Positions 6,848 to 14,160 are shown, counted from the stretch's first letter. The stretch is DNA of 14,342 nt from Candidatus Saccharimonadota bacterium (GCA_900555675.1 UNSN01000015.1:1-14342), one strand, 5' to 3'. The notes: a model not told the origin generated them from the sequence alone. Numbers and translations: made by a program.

Positions 6848-9288
6848 AGCCGAGATTTAATTACGACAGTTTACGAGCTCAGAAGGCGCGATTTTCTGTA
6901 AGGTTTGGTAATGCTTGGCATATCGTGGCGATAGCTGTCGGTATTATGATGGTGCTGCTTGGTTTGTGGTCGTTGATTGAACACGGGGCAACTGGCTGGC
7001 TATTATTTGGTCTGAGTGGTCCGATGATTATGGTGTCGATTTGGTGGGAAAAAGATCTTAAGACGGCAGAAATTAGTAAAAATCCTAAGACAATTGATGA
7101 TGTGATGGCGGCGGACGTTTTGGGCAAATTGCCGCGCAGACCGACGCCGATTGATATTGCTGAGGCGATTACAGGTACGCGAGCCGGGCAATTTTTGGCA
7201 GTGCGGCTGGGTTTGACGCCGAATTTCTTGCGTAATATTTCCGTCGACGATCCGGATCGAACGGAGCAGATTTGGAAGGCAGCGATTGAAATTTGGCATA
7301 GCACGGAAAGTCCGAAGATTACTAGCGCGGTTTTGGCGGCGGCGATAGTGAAGCAATTACCACAACACGATTCTTTGCTGGCGAATATGAAGATCGATTT
7401 TCGTGATATCGAGGAGGCTATTCGATGGTACGAGCGAATAAAGGCGCTGATTGATCAATATAAAGAGAAGCCGCTAAATACGGGCGGAATTGCTAGGGAT
7501 TGGTCTTTTGGTTATACGCCGCTGCTGAGTCGATTTGCTCAGAATATTAGCGTCAGCGTATCTGGCGGTGCGTTTACAACTAAGTTGGCTGCGCATGAGG
7601 AGGCGTTGGGGCAGATGCTTAAAACGTTTAGTTCTGGCGGGCGGCAGAATATTACGCTAGTTGGTGCTGACGGCGCGGGAAAAAGTACTGTCGTGTCGGC
7701 GTTCGCTGAAATGCTGATTGACGGACATCGAGGCGTTCCTGGTTCGCTTATGTATCAGCAAGTTTTTATGCTGGACGCGTCGTCGTTGATTAGCGTGGCG
7801 TCGGGTCGTGGGGAATTGGAAAATCTAGTCACGATGATTTTGAACGAAGCTTTCTTGTCGAAGAACGTGATTTTATGTCTGGACAATGCGCAATTATTCT
7901 TCGAAGAAGGCGTCGGTTCGGTTGACCTGAGTAATGTATTATTACCAATTCTGGAGGCAGGCAGACTTAGGACGATTTTAACGATGGACGATCAGCGATT
8001 TTTGCAAATTTCCCAGACTAAGCCGCAACTCGCCCACGCTTTGAACACAATTGCAATTCAGCCGTCAAATGAACCCGAAACTATGAAAATTATGCGTGAT
8101 CAATTGGTTTTATTTGAGGCGCAGCACAAAGTGACATATATGTATCAGGCACTGGCGGAGGCGTATCGTGTTGGTGATCGTTATGTTCAGGATTTGGTAA
8201 TGCCAGGTAAGGCGTTGAAAATTTTGGAAGCAGCAGCAAGTTACGCCAGTGGCGGGCTGGTGACCGCGCAATCTGTGGATGACGCGATTGAAAAGACTCT
8301 TGGTATAAAAATTTCGGTAGCATCTTTAAGTGACGAAAAGGAAAAATTGTTAAACTTGGAGTCATTAATTCATCAGCGAATGATCAATCAAACGCGAGCC
8401 GTGACGGTTGTTTCTGACGCTATTCGCCGCGCGCGCACAGGTGTTAGAAATCAGAATCGACCGATTGGCGCGTTTCTGTTTCTTGGTCCGACTGGTGTTG
8501 GTAAAACGGAGCTTTCGAAAGCTTTGGCGGATGTTTATTTTGGCGGCGAAGGCAATATGATTCGCTTGGATTTGAACGAATTTGTCAGGCCGGATGACGT
8601 GGCTAGGTTAATTGCGGATGGTTCGCGAGATCCGGGGAGTTTGACTGCTCAAGTTCAGAAGCGCCCGTTCTCTGTCGTGCTTTTGGACGAAATTGAAAAG
8701 GCTCATCCTCAGGTTTTGACGACACTTCTGCAGCTTTTGGACGAGGGAATACTTCGCGACGAAAATAACCGAGAAATTAGTTTTCGCGATACGATTGTAA
8801 TTGCGACGTCGAATGCTGGCGCGGATAGAATTCGTGAATATATTGAGCGGGGCTATCAATTGGAGCAGTTCGAGCAGACGTTTATCAACGAGTTGATTAA
8901 TGCCAATTTATTCCGCCCAGAATTCTTAAACCGTTTTGATGAAATTGTTCTGTTCCGTCCGCTAGGAAAAGAGGAATTGTTGCAGGTTGTTGATTTGATT
9001 TTGGCGGGAGTTAATAAGACTTTGGCGCCGCAAAAAATTCAAGTTGCGGTCGAGGAAGAAGGTAAGAAATTGCTAGTTGAGGCTGGCTATGATCCAAGAT
9101 TGGGAGCTCGTCCGATGCGCCGCGTCGTCCAGCGAGCTGTCGAGAATACCGTCGCCAAGCAAATGCTGGCGGGAACTGTCGCACCTGGCTCAACTACAAT
9201 TATCACCGCTGATCAAATTCGCCAAATTTTAGGTTCACAATCTGCGCAAATGCCATCAGGAATTCAGAATCCGCCATTGAATAGCTAG
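6838..9288 (+). CDS. Membrane-anchored Clp/Hsp100-like double AAA+ ATPase lacking both pore-loop motifs
   Basis: 816 residues, ClpC-like in order: two membrane segments near the N-terminus (about 27-48 and 53-70), a helical Clp N-like domain (about 85-205), AAA1 (about 225-480), AAA2 (about 500-795). AAA2 has a full nucleotide site: Walker A GPTGVGKT (550-557), Walker B VVLLDEIEKAH (613-623), sensor 1 ATSNAGA, arginine finger in FLNRFDE (Arg699), sensor 2 GARPMRR (Arg758). AAA1 keeps Walker A GADGAGKST (276-284), but its Walker B reads LCLDN instead of DE, and the usual ERRF arginine-finger stretch is TKPQLAHALN. The pore-loop KYRG of AAA1 is ASGRG (321-325), and the GYVG loop of AAA2 is lost in a stretch about five residues shorter (591-604). 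I see no ClpB-type middle domain and no [LIV]GF ClpP-binding tripeptide. It may be a membrane remodelling or scaffolding ATPase rather than a protease unfoldase. Confidence 0.85.
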   Translation: MEIEPRFNYDSLRAQKARFSVRFGNAWHIVAIAVGIMMVLLGLWSLIEHGATGWLLFGLSGPMIMVSIWWEKDLKTAEISKNPKTIDDVMAADVLGKLPRRPTPIDIAEAITGTRAGQFLAVRLGLTPNFLRNISVDDPDRTEQIWKAAIEIWHSTESPKITSAVLAAAIVKQLPQHDSLLANMKIDFRDIEEAIRWYERIKALIDQYKEKPLNTGGIARDWSFGYTPLLSRFAQNISVSVSGGAFTTKLAAHEEALGQMLKTFSSGGRQNITLVGADGAGKSTVVSAFAEMLIDGHRGVPGSLMYQQVFMLDASSLISVASGRGELENLVTMILNEAFLSKNVILCLDNAQLFFEEGVGSVDLSNVLLPILEAGRLRTILTMDDQRFLQISQTKPQLAHALNTIAIQPSNEPETMKIMRDQLVLFEAQHKVTYMYQALAEAYRVGDRYVQDLVMPGKALKILEAAASYASGGLVTAQSVDDAIEKTLGIKISVASLSDEKEKLLNLESLIHQRMINQTRAVTVVSDAIRRARTGVRNQNRPIGAFLFLGPTGVGKTELSKALADVYFGGEGNMIRLDLNEFVRPDDVARLIADGSRDPGSLTAQVQKRPFSVVLLDEIEKAHPQVLTTLLQLLDEGILRDENNREISFRDTIVIATSNAGADRIREYIERGYQLEQFEQTFINELINANLFRPEFLNRFDEIVLFRPLGKEELLQVVDLILAGVNKTLAPQKIQVAVEEEGKKLLVEAGYDPRLGARPMRRVVQRAVENTVAKQMLAGTVAPGSTTIITADQIRQILGSQSAQMPSGIQNPPLNS

Positions 9289-9324
9289 CTCAGCCGCTCG
9301 ATTAGTGTTTTTATGAGTGTCGTT

Positions 9325-9352
9325 ATAAATAAAAACCCGTCATAATGACGAG
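9325..9352 (-). terminator. Intrinsic terminator of tRNA-Arg
   Basis: On the minus strand CTCGTCA (arm at 9346-9352), loop TTA, TGACGGG (arm at 9336-9342) form a seven-base-pair stem including one G-T pair, followed by TTTTTATTTAT. In the plus direction the same hairpin has only a short T run about six bases downstream, so it would end the Clp-like transcript weakly at best. Confidence 0.7.
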
Positions 9353-9358
9353 CTATTT

Positions 9359-9435
9359 TGGTACACCCGGCAAGATTCGAACTTGCGACCCCTTGGTTCG
9401 AAGCCAAGTACTCTAATCCGCTGAGCTACGGGTGC
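9359..9435 (-). tRNA. tRNA-Arg (anticodon TCG)
   Basis: Minus-strand cloverleaf: acceptor GCACCCG (9429-9435) with CGGGTGT (9363-9369), so position 1-72 is a G-U pair; D stem GCTC/GAGT; anticodon stem CTTGG/CCAAG around loop CTTCGAA, anticodon TCG; T stem GCAAG/CTTGC around TTCGAAT. Discriminator A and an encoded CCA (9359-9361). It reads CGA and probably other CGN codons. Confidence 0.95.
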
Positions 9436-9445
9436 GTATGAAGTT

Positions 9446-9454
9446 ATTATATCA
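9446..9454 (-). promoter_or_regulatory. tRNA-Arg extended -10 promoter
   Basis: On the minus strand TGATATAAT is a perfect extended -10 (TGn plus TATAAT at 9446-9451), with start expected three or four bases before the tRNA 5' end. The -35 region (about 9469-9474, TTTTAC) is weak and lies only a few bases from the divergent murB -10. Confidence 0.65.
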
Positions 9455-9474
9455 TAGATGACGGCCGAGTAAAA

Positions 9475-9483
9475 TGATATACT
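9475..9483 (+). promoter_or_regulatory. murB extended -10 promoter (leaderless)
   Basis: TGATATACT is an extended -10 (TGn plus TATACT, five of six). The murB ATG at 9490 is six bases after it, so the message should have no leader. Confidence 0.65.
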
Positions 9484-9489
9484 ATACGT

Positions 9490-10512
9490 ATGGACGTTAT
9501 GACTAATATATCACTGAAACAATACACAACTATGAAATTGGGAGGTGAGACTCGCTATATGGCGACGGCGGATTCTGCTGGTGATGTTGTGTCGCTATAT
9601 CGTAATGCCCGAAAGGAAAATTTGCCGATTTTTGTGTTGGGTGGTGGCAGTAATGTGATTACGCATGACGAGGTTTTTGAAGGAATCGTACTATTGAATA
9701 AGATCAAAGGCTTTGAGGTTATCTCTGAAACTGACGAAACAACTGATGTGAAAATTGGTGCGGGCGAAGTCTGGGATGAGGTTGTTGAGAAGGCTATTGG
9801 GCTTGGACTTCAGGGAATTGAGGCTATGTCGGGAATTCCCGGAACGGCTGGAGCTGCGCCAGTCCAGAATGTTGGGGCGTACGGTCAAGAAATTGCTGAC
9901 ACGTTGATTAGCCTGGAAGCTTACGATTCAAAAACCGACACAATTGTAACTATTTCCGCTGACGAATGTGATTTTTCTTATCGAAACAGCATTTTTCGCG
10001 ACAAGGAAAAAGGGCGATATTGCATTCTGAATATTACTTTACGACTAAATAAAGCAGAGCCGAAACCGCCGTATTATGCCTCTTTACAGAGATATATTGA
10101 CGAGAATGATATTCGTGAGGTCAATTTGTCAGTGATTCGCGTGGCAGTTCTTAATATTCGTTCGGAAAAATTGCCAGACCCAGCTGAACTACCAAGTGCG
10201 GGTTCTTTCTTCAAAAATGCGCTGGTTGAAAAATGGAAATTGGAAGAATTGCAAAGAGAATATAGCGACATTCCAAATTATGCAATGTCTGATGGAAAAT
10301 ATAAAATCCCGACAGGTTGGTTGATAGATAAGGCTGGCTTAAGGGGTTATCGCAGTCACGGCATGCGAGTTTACGAAAAGAACGCGTTGGTGCTCGTGAA
10401 TGATTCGGCAACAGGATATGATGATTTGGCGGCGATTCGTGAGGAAATTGTGCAAATTATCTTTGACAAGTTCGGTATAAAAATTGAACAAGAGCCGCTA
10501 GAACTTTCCTGA
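9490..10512 (+). CDS. murB: UDP-N-acetylenolpyruvoylglucosamine reductase
   Basis: FAD-dependent reductase that uses NADPH to turn UDP-GlcNAc-enolpyruvate into UDP-MurNAc, the second committed step of cytoplasmic peptidoglycan precursor synthesis. 340 residues, type I (E. coli-like) by length and by the SYRNSIFR loop (about 163-170). FAD-binding blocks are TTMKLGG (13-19), LGGGSN (50-55) and SGIPGTAGAAPVQNVGAYG (114-132). The proton-donor Ser is Ser239 in SAGSFFKN; Arg165 and the C-terminal Glu335 (QEP) complete the usual catalytic set. The first ATG at 9490 fits a leaderless start behind the -10 box; an ATG three codons later is the alternative. It is monocistronic by position: the next gene has its own promoter. 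Confidence 0.96.
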   Translation: MDVMTNISLKQYTTMKLGGETRYMATADSAGDVVSLYRNARKENLPIFVLGGGSNVITHDEVFEGIVLLNKIKGFEVISETDETTDVKIGAGEVWDEVVEKAIGLGLQGIEAMSGIPGTAGAAPVQNVGAYGQEIADTLISLEAYDSKTDTIVTISADECDFSYRNSIFRDKEKGRYCILNITLRLNKAEPKPPYYASLQRYIDENDIREVNLSVIRVAVLNIRSEKLPDPAELPSAGSFFKNALVEKWKLEELQREYSDIPNYAMSDGKYKIPTGWLIDKAGLRGYRSHGMRVYEKNALVLVNDSATGYDDLAAIREEIVQIIFDKFGIKIEQEPLELS

Positions 10513-10516
10513 CAAT

Positions 10517-10532
10517 AAGCATATGCTTTTTT
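10517..10532 (+). terminator. Weak possible terminator after murB
   Basis: AAGC, loop ATAT, GCTT followed by further T's (10527-10532). The stem has only four base pairs, so readthrough from murB into the pilin operon is likely. Confidence 0.3.
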
Positions 10533-10544
10533 GTAGATTTGCGC

Positions 10545-10550
10545 TACAAT
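10545..10550 (+). promoter_or_regulatory. Minor-pilin operon -10 box (leaderless)
   Basis: TACAAT, six bases before the ATG at 10557. The segment 10542-10559 closely matches 6452-6469 in front of the small membrane protein gene (both have GCTACAATAT, two variable bases, then ATATG). No clear -35 is visible. Confidence 0.55.
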
Positions 10551-10556
10551 ATTGAT

Positions 10557-11042
10557 ATGAATCGTGGGACGGGTGGCTATACGATAATTGAAGTGGCAGT
10601 AGTTATTGTAGTTGTGTCTATTTTGGCTAGTATCGCGTTTGTTGGTGGCGGAAGATTTTTGAATTTGACTAGAGATCAGGAGCAAAAAGCTGATGTATCT
10701 GAGCTGTCTTTGAGATTGGAACGATATTACAAATATAAAAATGTAAGCTCTATCGGGCACGAATATCCTTCTTGTGCTGATCTTATTAAGAGTTTTTCGT
10801 CAATCGTAGGGAGTGATTCATTAAAAAAAGAAATGATTAAATGCAGTCGTGGTGATTGGGCTGGCGGTAGTAACGGCGAATTGTTGTACGAGGCGGCAAA
10901 CATAGACGATGGAGATTGTACGAAGCCGACTTCTGGTCCCATAGCTGACGTGGCGGCGGTAACTTGTGTGAAATATAACATTATATATAAGGAATTTTCG
11001 ACGGGGTCGGAAAAAAAGGTGAATAGCATATGGCGCGATTAA
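10557..11042 (+). CDS. Minor type IV pilin, first of the tip operon (GspH/FimU position)
   Basis: 161-residue class III-type prepilin. A short basic leader MNRGTGG is followed by YTIIEVAVVIVVVSILASIAF: cleavage by the prepilin peptidase is expected after Gly7, with Glu at mature position 5 and an N-methylated Tyr1. The C-terminal head has four cysteines (YPSC, IKCS, GDCT, VTCV), enough for two disulfides. The start at 10557 is chosen because an in-frame ATG at 10539 lies upstream of the -10 box. By order in the operon it would be the GspH/FimU-like subunit; the head domain is too divergent for me to confirm. Its last 13 bases overlap the next gene. Confidence 0.85.
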   Translation: MNRGTGGYTIIEVAVVIVVVSILASIAFVGGGRFLNLTRDQEQKADVSELSLRLERYYKYKNVSSIGHEYPSCADLIKSFSSIVGSDSLKKEMIKCSRGDWAGGSNGELLYEAANIDDGDCTKPTSGPIADVAAVTCVKYNIIYKEFSTGSEKKVNSIWRD

Positions 11043-11494
11043 CAGGAAAAAGCAATGGGTTTACTATTGTCGAGGTTGCGGTTACTCTGGTTGTTATTGG
11101 TATTTTCATGGTCGTTATATTAAGTATGCAAGCGCAAGTTAGCCAGATATCGGTTTTAAGCGCTCAGCATAATAAAGCAAGTCTTCTGGCGTATAATAAT
11201 ATGCGTCGTTACGCGAATGACTCCGCTCCGTCGTGGTTTAAGTGTGTAGATCCTCCTCCGAGCACTAGAACCCCGGGCTCCAGATATTCGGTTATGAGTA
11301 GTACGGGTAATGTCGATGGATTGCCCGGAGTGGTTAGACAGCAAGTATATGCATCAGCGCCATACGGATGTAAGAGCGGAACAGTTAGTCTGGGAATGCC
11401 GATTAAAGTGGAATCTATCGTAGAATATGGATTGCCAAGCTCTGGCGTAGGTAGCGGAAAGAAGGTGGTACATGCGACGTATGTGGCGTTCTAA
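11030..11494 (+). CDS. Minor type IV pilin (GspI/PilV position)
   Basis: 154 residues. Leader MARLTGKSNG, then FTIVEVAVTLVVIGIFMVVIL with cleavage after Gly10 and Glu5 present. The V-A-V-T-L-V-V-I-G-I core resembles PilV/GspI. The head is small, Gly/Ser/Pro-rich and has two cysteines (FKCV, YGCK). AAGGTGA (11016-11022) seven bases before the ATG is a fair Shine-Dalgarno site inside the preceding gene, which it overlaps by 13 bases; it overlaps the next gene by 23. Assignment to PilV/GspI rests on position and helix sequence only. Confidence 0.85.
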   Translation: MARLTGKSNGFTIVEVAVTLVVIGIFMVVILSMQAQVSQISVLSAQHNKASLLAYNNMRRYANDSAPSWFKCVDPPPSTRTPGSRYSVMSSTGNVDGLPGVVRQQVYASAPYGCKSGTVSLGMPIKVESIVEYGLPSSGVGSGKKVVHATYVAF

Positions 11495-12326
11495 TGAGGG
11501 CGGTTTTACTGTAGTCGAATTAGCGATGGTGATGGTCATCATTGCAATGGTCGTCGGCGTGTTTAGCCAGATGTTAATTTCAGCAAACCAAAGTGCGTCT
11601 ATCAGCAAGGTGAAGGTTGAGATTAGCCGAAATATGCACAATTCCATGGACGCAATTGAAACTGATGTGCGTCAAGCTTCGCGCTTTAAGGTGAGTAGTT
11701 ATGACGGGGAGGATACGTTTGCTACTGATAAAAATTTCCCTAGTGCGACGCCTAGAGAGTGGGGATATAGAAGTAATCCATATTCAAGTAGTGCCATCAC
11801 CGATCCCGAAAAGAACTCACTTATACTACTCCAATATGCTACAAATATGGGACGAGGCGCTGATTCTAGGGAGATTGTATATCTAAGAACTCCAAAGTTT
11901 GATTGTAGTGCAAATAAGACTCAGCAGCCGAAGTATAAAAAGATAGTCATATACTTTTTGAAGAATGGAGAATTGCATCGACGGACTATTTATAATGATT
12001 TAGTTGATTTCTCCAGTTATCCTCCAACGCCATATTCAGGGTCTGCTGCGGGTTACTTTTGTATGAATGGTACGGATGCTGATAAGTTTAAAGATCGAGC
12101 CATGAAGCTTCGCGAAGATTCGATTTTAGCGACTGGAGTTTCGGAATTTAAGATTAATTACTATGATGGAAAAACGCTGATAAGTAAAAATAGTGATGCT
12201 CCAGATAGCGATAAGAAAGCTCTTGACGGTGCGGATAATGTAGAGGTTACTTTAACAATACAATCGCCAAGTAAACAAGTTTCCGATTCTCAAACATTAA
12301 TGATACGAAAGATAAATAACTTATGA
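11472..12326 (+). CDS. Minor type IV pilin, PilW/GspJ-like
   Basis: 284 residues. Leader MRRMWRSNEGG, then FTVVELAMVMVIIAMVVGVF with cleavage after Gly11 and Glu5 present. The stretch SMDAIETDVRQASRF just after the helix is typical of PilW/GspJ pseudopilins, which are larger than the others as here. The head ends in a strand-rich part (VEVTLTIQSP) and has two cysteines. GAAGG (11461-11465) is six bases before the ATG at 11472; an ATG at 11481 is possible. It overlaps the following gene by four bases (ATGA), so they are translationally coupled. Confidence 0.87.
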   Translation: MRRMWRSNEGGFTVVELAMVMVIIAMVVGVFSQMLISANQSASISKVKVEISRNMHNSMDAIETDVRQASRFKVSSYDGEDTFATDKNFPSATPREWGYRSNPYSSSAITDPEKNSLILLQYATNMGRGADSREIVYLRTPKFDCSANKTQQPKYKKIVIYFLKNGELHRRTIYNDLVDFSSYPPTPYSGSAAGYFCMNGTDADKFKDRAMKLREDSILATGVSEFKINYYDGKTLISKNSDAPDSDKKALDGADNVEVTLTIQSPSKQVSDSQTLMIRKINNL

Positions 12327-14083
12327 TTCGACAAAAAAATGGCTATTCTTTGGTGTTAATTGTACTCATGAGTACTTTCATATTGGCTCTTTTGGCTGGG
12401 GCTATGAAAGTTGTAACTCAGTCATATGTCTACTCTCAGGAAGAGTATTATTACAAGTTAGCCCAAGAGGCTGGCGAGGCGGGTACGGCGTATGCTAACG
12501 CCTGCTTAGACTCTAATGGGGCCGAGCAATCATGGGGGTCGGTTCCTGGTGGAATTGGGTCGCTTCGTCCAGAAACTAATTGTAAGGGGGCTGTAAATCC
12601 GAGTTATGAGAAATACGTATTTGATGAAGGTAATAAATTTAGGACGACTTTTGAGGTCGGTGATTTGGAGGCTTCGACTAGAAGCACGGCTCTGTCGGCT
12701 GCTACCGCTCAAATCTCATCTATTGGTCGCGTTGAAATAACAAATGGGAGTGGTGTAGTTCTTAAGACTTATACTGCTGTTGTAAAAAAATCAGTTACTT
12801 GGCCAGCCGATATTGACGCAACGCGTACAGTAAGCGGCACCAACCGTACGTGTGCGATTCTGTCGAATAATGTATGGTGTTGGGGTAAAAATAATATGGG
12901 GCAATTGGGTGATGGAACTACTAGCGACTCTAATATTCCAGTGAAAGTTCGTTCTATTGGCGATATGAGGAATGGTGAGATCATTGATATTTTTACAGCG
13001 CAGCACCATAGTTGCGTGTTAACTAAATCAAGTACTGGCAGGAGAATATATTGTTGGGGTGATAATAGGTCTGGGCAACTGGGCAATAGTGATTTTGGTG
13101 GTAGCTATTCTGCCGTACCAATTGAAATTAAAGTCGTTGGCTTGGCTGCAACCTCGGATTTTTCTGGAAATAAAATCAGCGCAATTGGAGGGACGGGTGA
13201 TACTTCGTGTGCTATCGCATCAGGTAAGGTGTATTGTTGGGGTAGTAATAGGTTCGGGCAATTGGGTTACGGTAGTCCAGGTAGTCCTGGCTATAGCGCA
13301 GCGCCAGTGATGATTAATTCGGGCGGATCTAACGGCATTCCTAATAATTATTCTGCCACTAAGTTGTCGACTGGCGGATCTCGCTCGCAGACTATGTGTG
13401 TTATAACTACCGAAAAAAGAGCTTACTGTTGGGGGCAGGCTAAGTTTGGGCAACTGGGTGTTGGTCCAGTAGCTGGCGATAATTATAGTCGAGCTACTCG
13501 AGTTAAGGGATTGGAAGATGTGGATGATATATCTCAGGATGGATACTGGTGGACAAAAGATCCTGATTATGTAACTCACACCTGCGCTATCGCCAATGCG
13601 GGCAGGGTATACTGTTGGGGTGGCGCTGGACGTGGACAGGCTGGATCTCTGGGGAGTGGTACTCCTAAAAAGCATATTGAGCCGAGGTTGGTCCATGGTT
13701 TGCCTGGGGTGGCTTTGCAGGTTGAGGTTGGTATTTCTCATTCTTGCGCTTTAATGAATAATGGCGGGAAAAAGGAAGTGTATTGTTGGGGAAATAATGA
13801 GATGGGGCAACTGGGAGCAAACAAGAAATACGAGGGTCCTCCTCCTGAGGTAATTATATGGACATATGAACCTATGAAAATTAATGACGGACTGCCTGCG
13901 GGAGAGAGGATTGTTAGTTTGTCTGCTGGAGCGAACCGTGGTTGTGTCATTATGACAAATAAACGCTCGTACTGCTGGGGGTTAAATAATGAGGGGCAAA
14001 TCGGTGACGGTACTAATCAAAATAGGATTAGTCCAACAGAGTCTTTATTCTTGCGTCCAGTGCAGAATAGATATATATATTAA
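12323..14083 (+). CDS. PilX/GspK-like pilin fused to a seven-repeat RCC1 beta-propeller (candidate pilus-tip adhesin)
   Basis: 586 residues. The N-terminus MIRQKNG followed by YSLVLIVLMSTFILALLAGA is a prepilin-like leader and helix of PilX/GspK type: cleavage is plausible after Gly7, and position 5 is Leu, not Glu, as in GspK tip subunits. A linker (about 35-160) with Cys61 and Cys87 follows. Residues 165-586 hold seven RCC1-type repeats, each with the pattern C-[AV]-[IL] then [VIAS]-[WY]-C-W-G and mostly G-Q-L-G; Cys pairs are 177/186, 231/244, 296/305, 359/369, 421/431, 475/488 and 541/551. Seven repeats make a closed propeller, and the regular pairs suggest a disulfide in each blade on the cell surface. 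It is last in a four-pilin operon, where GspK/PilX normally sits. A tip adhesin analogous to the PilY1 propeller is my inference. Confidence 0.85.
   Translation: MIRQKNGYSLVLIVLMSTFILALLAGAMKVVTQSYVYSQEEYYYKLAQEAGEAGTAYANACLDSNGAEQSWGSVPGGIGSLRPETNCKGAVNPSYEKYVFDEGNKFRTTFEVGDLEASTRSTALSAATAQISSIGRVEITNGSGVVLKTYTAVVKKSVTWPADIDATRTVSGTNRTCAILSNNVWCWGKNNMGQLGDGTTSDSNIPVKVRSIGDMRNGEIIDIFTAQHHSCVLTKSSTGRRIYCWGDNRSGQLGNSDFGGSYSAVPIEIKVVGLAATSDFSGNKISAIGGTGDTSCAIASGKVYCWGSNRFGQLGYGSPGSPGYSAAPVMINSGGSNGIPNNYSATKLSTGGSRSQTMCVITTEKRAYCWGQAKFGQLGVGPVAGDNYSRATRVKGLEDVDDISQDGYWWTKDPDYVTHTCAIANAGRVYCWGGAGRGQAGSLGSGTPKKHIEPRLVHGLPGVALQVEVGISHSCALMNNGGKKEVYCWGNNEMGQLGANKKYEGPPPEVIIWTYEPMKINDGLPAGERIVSLSAGANRGCVIMTNKRSYCWGLNNEGQIGDGTNQNRISPTESLFLRPVQNRYIY
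12845..14020 (+). repeat. Seven degenerate tandem repeats encoding RCC1 blades
   Basis: The core of each repeat encodes YCWG...GQLG and starts with TGTTGGGG or a close variant, at 12878, 13052, 13235, 13427, 13613, 13784 and 13973. Cores of repeats 2 and 3 agree at about 27 of 32 bases. Spacing between cores is about 171 to 192 bases. Confidence 0.85.
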
Positions 14084-14090
14084 AAAACGC

Positions 14091-14119
14091 TTGCGCTTTT
14101 AAAAACGTTGTAGTATTAT
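14091..14119 (+). promoter_or_regulatory. Major pilin promoter
   Basis: TTGCGC (14091-14096, four of six), 17 bp, TATTAT (14114-14119, five of six). Predicted start is near 14126, giving a leader of about 35 bases with a Shine-Dalgarno site, unlike the leaderless minor-pilin operon. Confidence 0.7.
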
Positions 14120-14145
14120 CAAGTTACAAATCAAACTAACAATTT

Positions 14146-14151
14146 AGGGGG
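14146..14151 (+). promoter_or_regulatory. Shine-Dalgarno site of the major pilin, supporting a GTG start
   Basis: AGGGGG nine bases before GTG at 14161. No ATG gives a comparable N-terminus, so GTG is the start. Confidence 0.75.
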
Positions 14152-14160
14152 CACATTATC

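Noticed and set aside
7003..9193. Open frames on the minus strand across the Clp-like gene
   Set aside because: They are shadows of a clearly coding frame, with no family resemblance, no Shine-Dalgarno sites and no promoter of their own.
10539..10556. Longer N-terminus for the first minor pilin
   Set aside because: Its ATG is upstream of the -10 box; the shorter form gives a normal prepilin leader.
12791..13741. Minus-strand open frames across the RCC1 repeats
   Set aside because: Their repetition mirrors the RCC1 repeats on the coding strand; no independent coding evidence.
14084..14106. Terminator hairpin after the RCC1 gene
   Set aside because: The apparent CGC/GCG stem would leave a two-base loop and a mismatch; the stretch overlaps the major pilin promoter.
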